A stretch of 22,905 nucleotides of DNA, taken from positions 1 through 22,905 of the IMG/VR virus record IMGVR_UViG_3300023210_000240, one strand, 5' to 3'. Both the position numbers and the translations under genes were made by a program. Positions within the stretch are counted from its first letter, which is position 1, and each line of letters starts with the position of its first letter. The DNA comes from a virus. Positions 22,791-22,905 of this stretch are shown one piece after another. The notes beneath the pieces were generated by a model. That model made no database searches, was not told the DNA's origin, and was given only the letters and a program-made list of their open reading frames with translations.

Positions 22791-22905
22791 AAGTAGCTTT
22801 TATATGTTTTGCCCAGTCAAGAACGTAATCATTAATTTCTTCTTTTGTGTAATTGCTTGTTTTAACTATAATCCTAATAAGATCCATAAAAACAATAAAA
22901 TCAAC
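22780..22905 (-). CDS. Small ORF at window edge, possibly incomplete
   Basis: An ORF ends at TAA 22782-22780, overlapping the start of the T9SS gene by 11 bases. From ATG 22887 it encodes 35 residues (MDLIRIIVKTSNYTKEEIND onwards, ending AKHIKATYEN). The frame stays open upstream to the window edge, so the true start may lie outside. The C-terminal part would be a charged amphipathic helix. No family is recognised; overlap with the next start suggests a genuine gene end. Confidence 0.45.
   Translation of the reverse strand, partial: VDFIVFMDLIRIIVKTSNYTKEEINDYVLDWAKHIKATYEN

Noticed and set aside
1-22905. CRISPR arrays, tRNA genes, insertion sequences and integrase/attachment sites
   Set aside because: No regularly spaced direct repeats, cloverleaf-like sequence, transposase or recombinase was seen; spacers are short and AT-rich.

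Overview
The window is a compact, AT-rich stretch of a tailed double-stranded DNA phage genome (Caudoviricetes). Every gene I accept reads leftward on the minus strand, so the transcription order runs from base 22905 down to base 1. Hallmark genes are a large terminase (9779-11992), a portal (7008-9770), a scaffold-like gene (5622-6893) and a major capsid protein (3961-5577). The host is most likely a member of Bacteroidota, probably flavobacterial. Four things point there: a protein ending in a type IX secretion (T9SS) sorting domain, Bacteroidota-style FN3/PKD and BspA-like repeats in an adhesin, A/T-rich leaders with almost no Shine-Dalgarno sequences, and overall base composition. An IHF/HU-like gene and a PD-(D/E)XK nuclease beside the packaging genes recall crAss-like phages, but I could not confirm that placement without a terminase or capsid tree.

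Layout in transcription order. (1) 22905-16007 is a surface and host-contact region: a cut small ORF, the T9SS-exported protein, a small virion-like protein, an FN3-PKD-BspA repeat adhesin, two small proteins, a membrane-anchored coiled-coil protein (holin-like candidate) and an 829-residue beta-helix tail fibre or spike. (2) 16010-12271 is a dense block of small enzymes and DNA-binding proteins: a stand-alone SET-domain methyltransferase, a coiled-coil protein, a YkuD-like cell-wall enzyme, a basic protein, an IHF/HU-like protein, an eight-cysteine zinc-binding protein, a PD-(D/E)XK nuclease and a conserved-looking protein of unknown role. (3) 12259-3961 is packaging and head: small ORFs, terminase, portal, scaffold and capsid, closed by a strong GC-rich terminator at 3907-3934. 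(4) 3887-1 holds probable head/tail completion proteins and three very small genes. One of these, at 1449-1547, encodes a 32-residue CDGSH iron-sulfur protein. The window ends inside a further virion-like protein.

Regulation seems to rest on a few recurring AT-rich promoter-like elements in the larger spacers (near 301-345, 6931-6965, 15571-15605, 19221-19262, 21559-21576), two to three intrinsic terminators, and many TAATG or ATGA stop/start overlaps that suggest translational coupling.

The points most worth a second look are the hidden mini-CDGSH gene, the phage SET methyltransferase encoded near an IHF/HU-like protein, the T9SS-targeted protein set apart by its own terminator, the shared promoter family, and the adhesin built from host-like modules.
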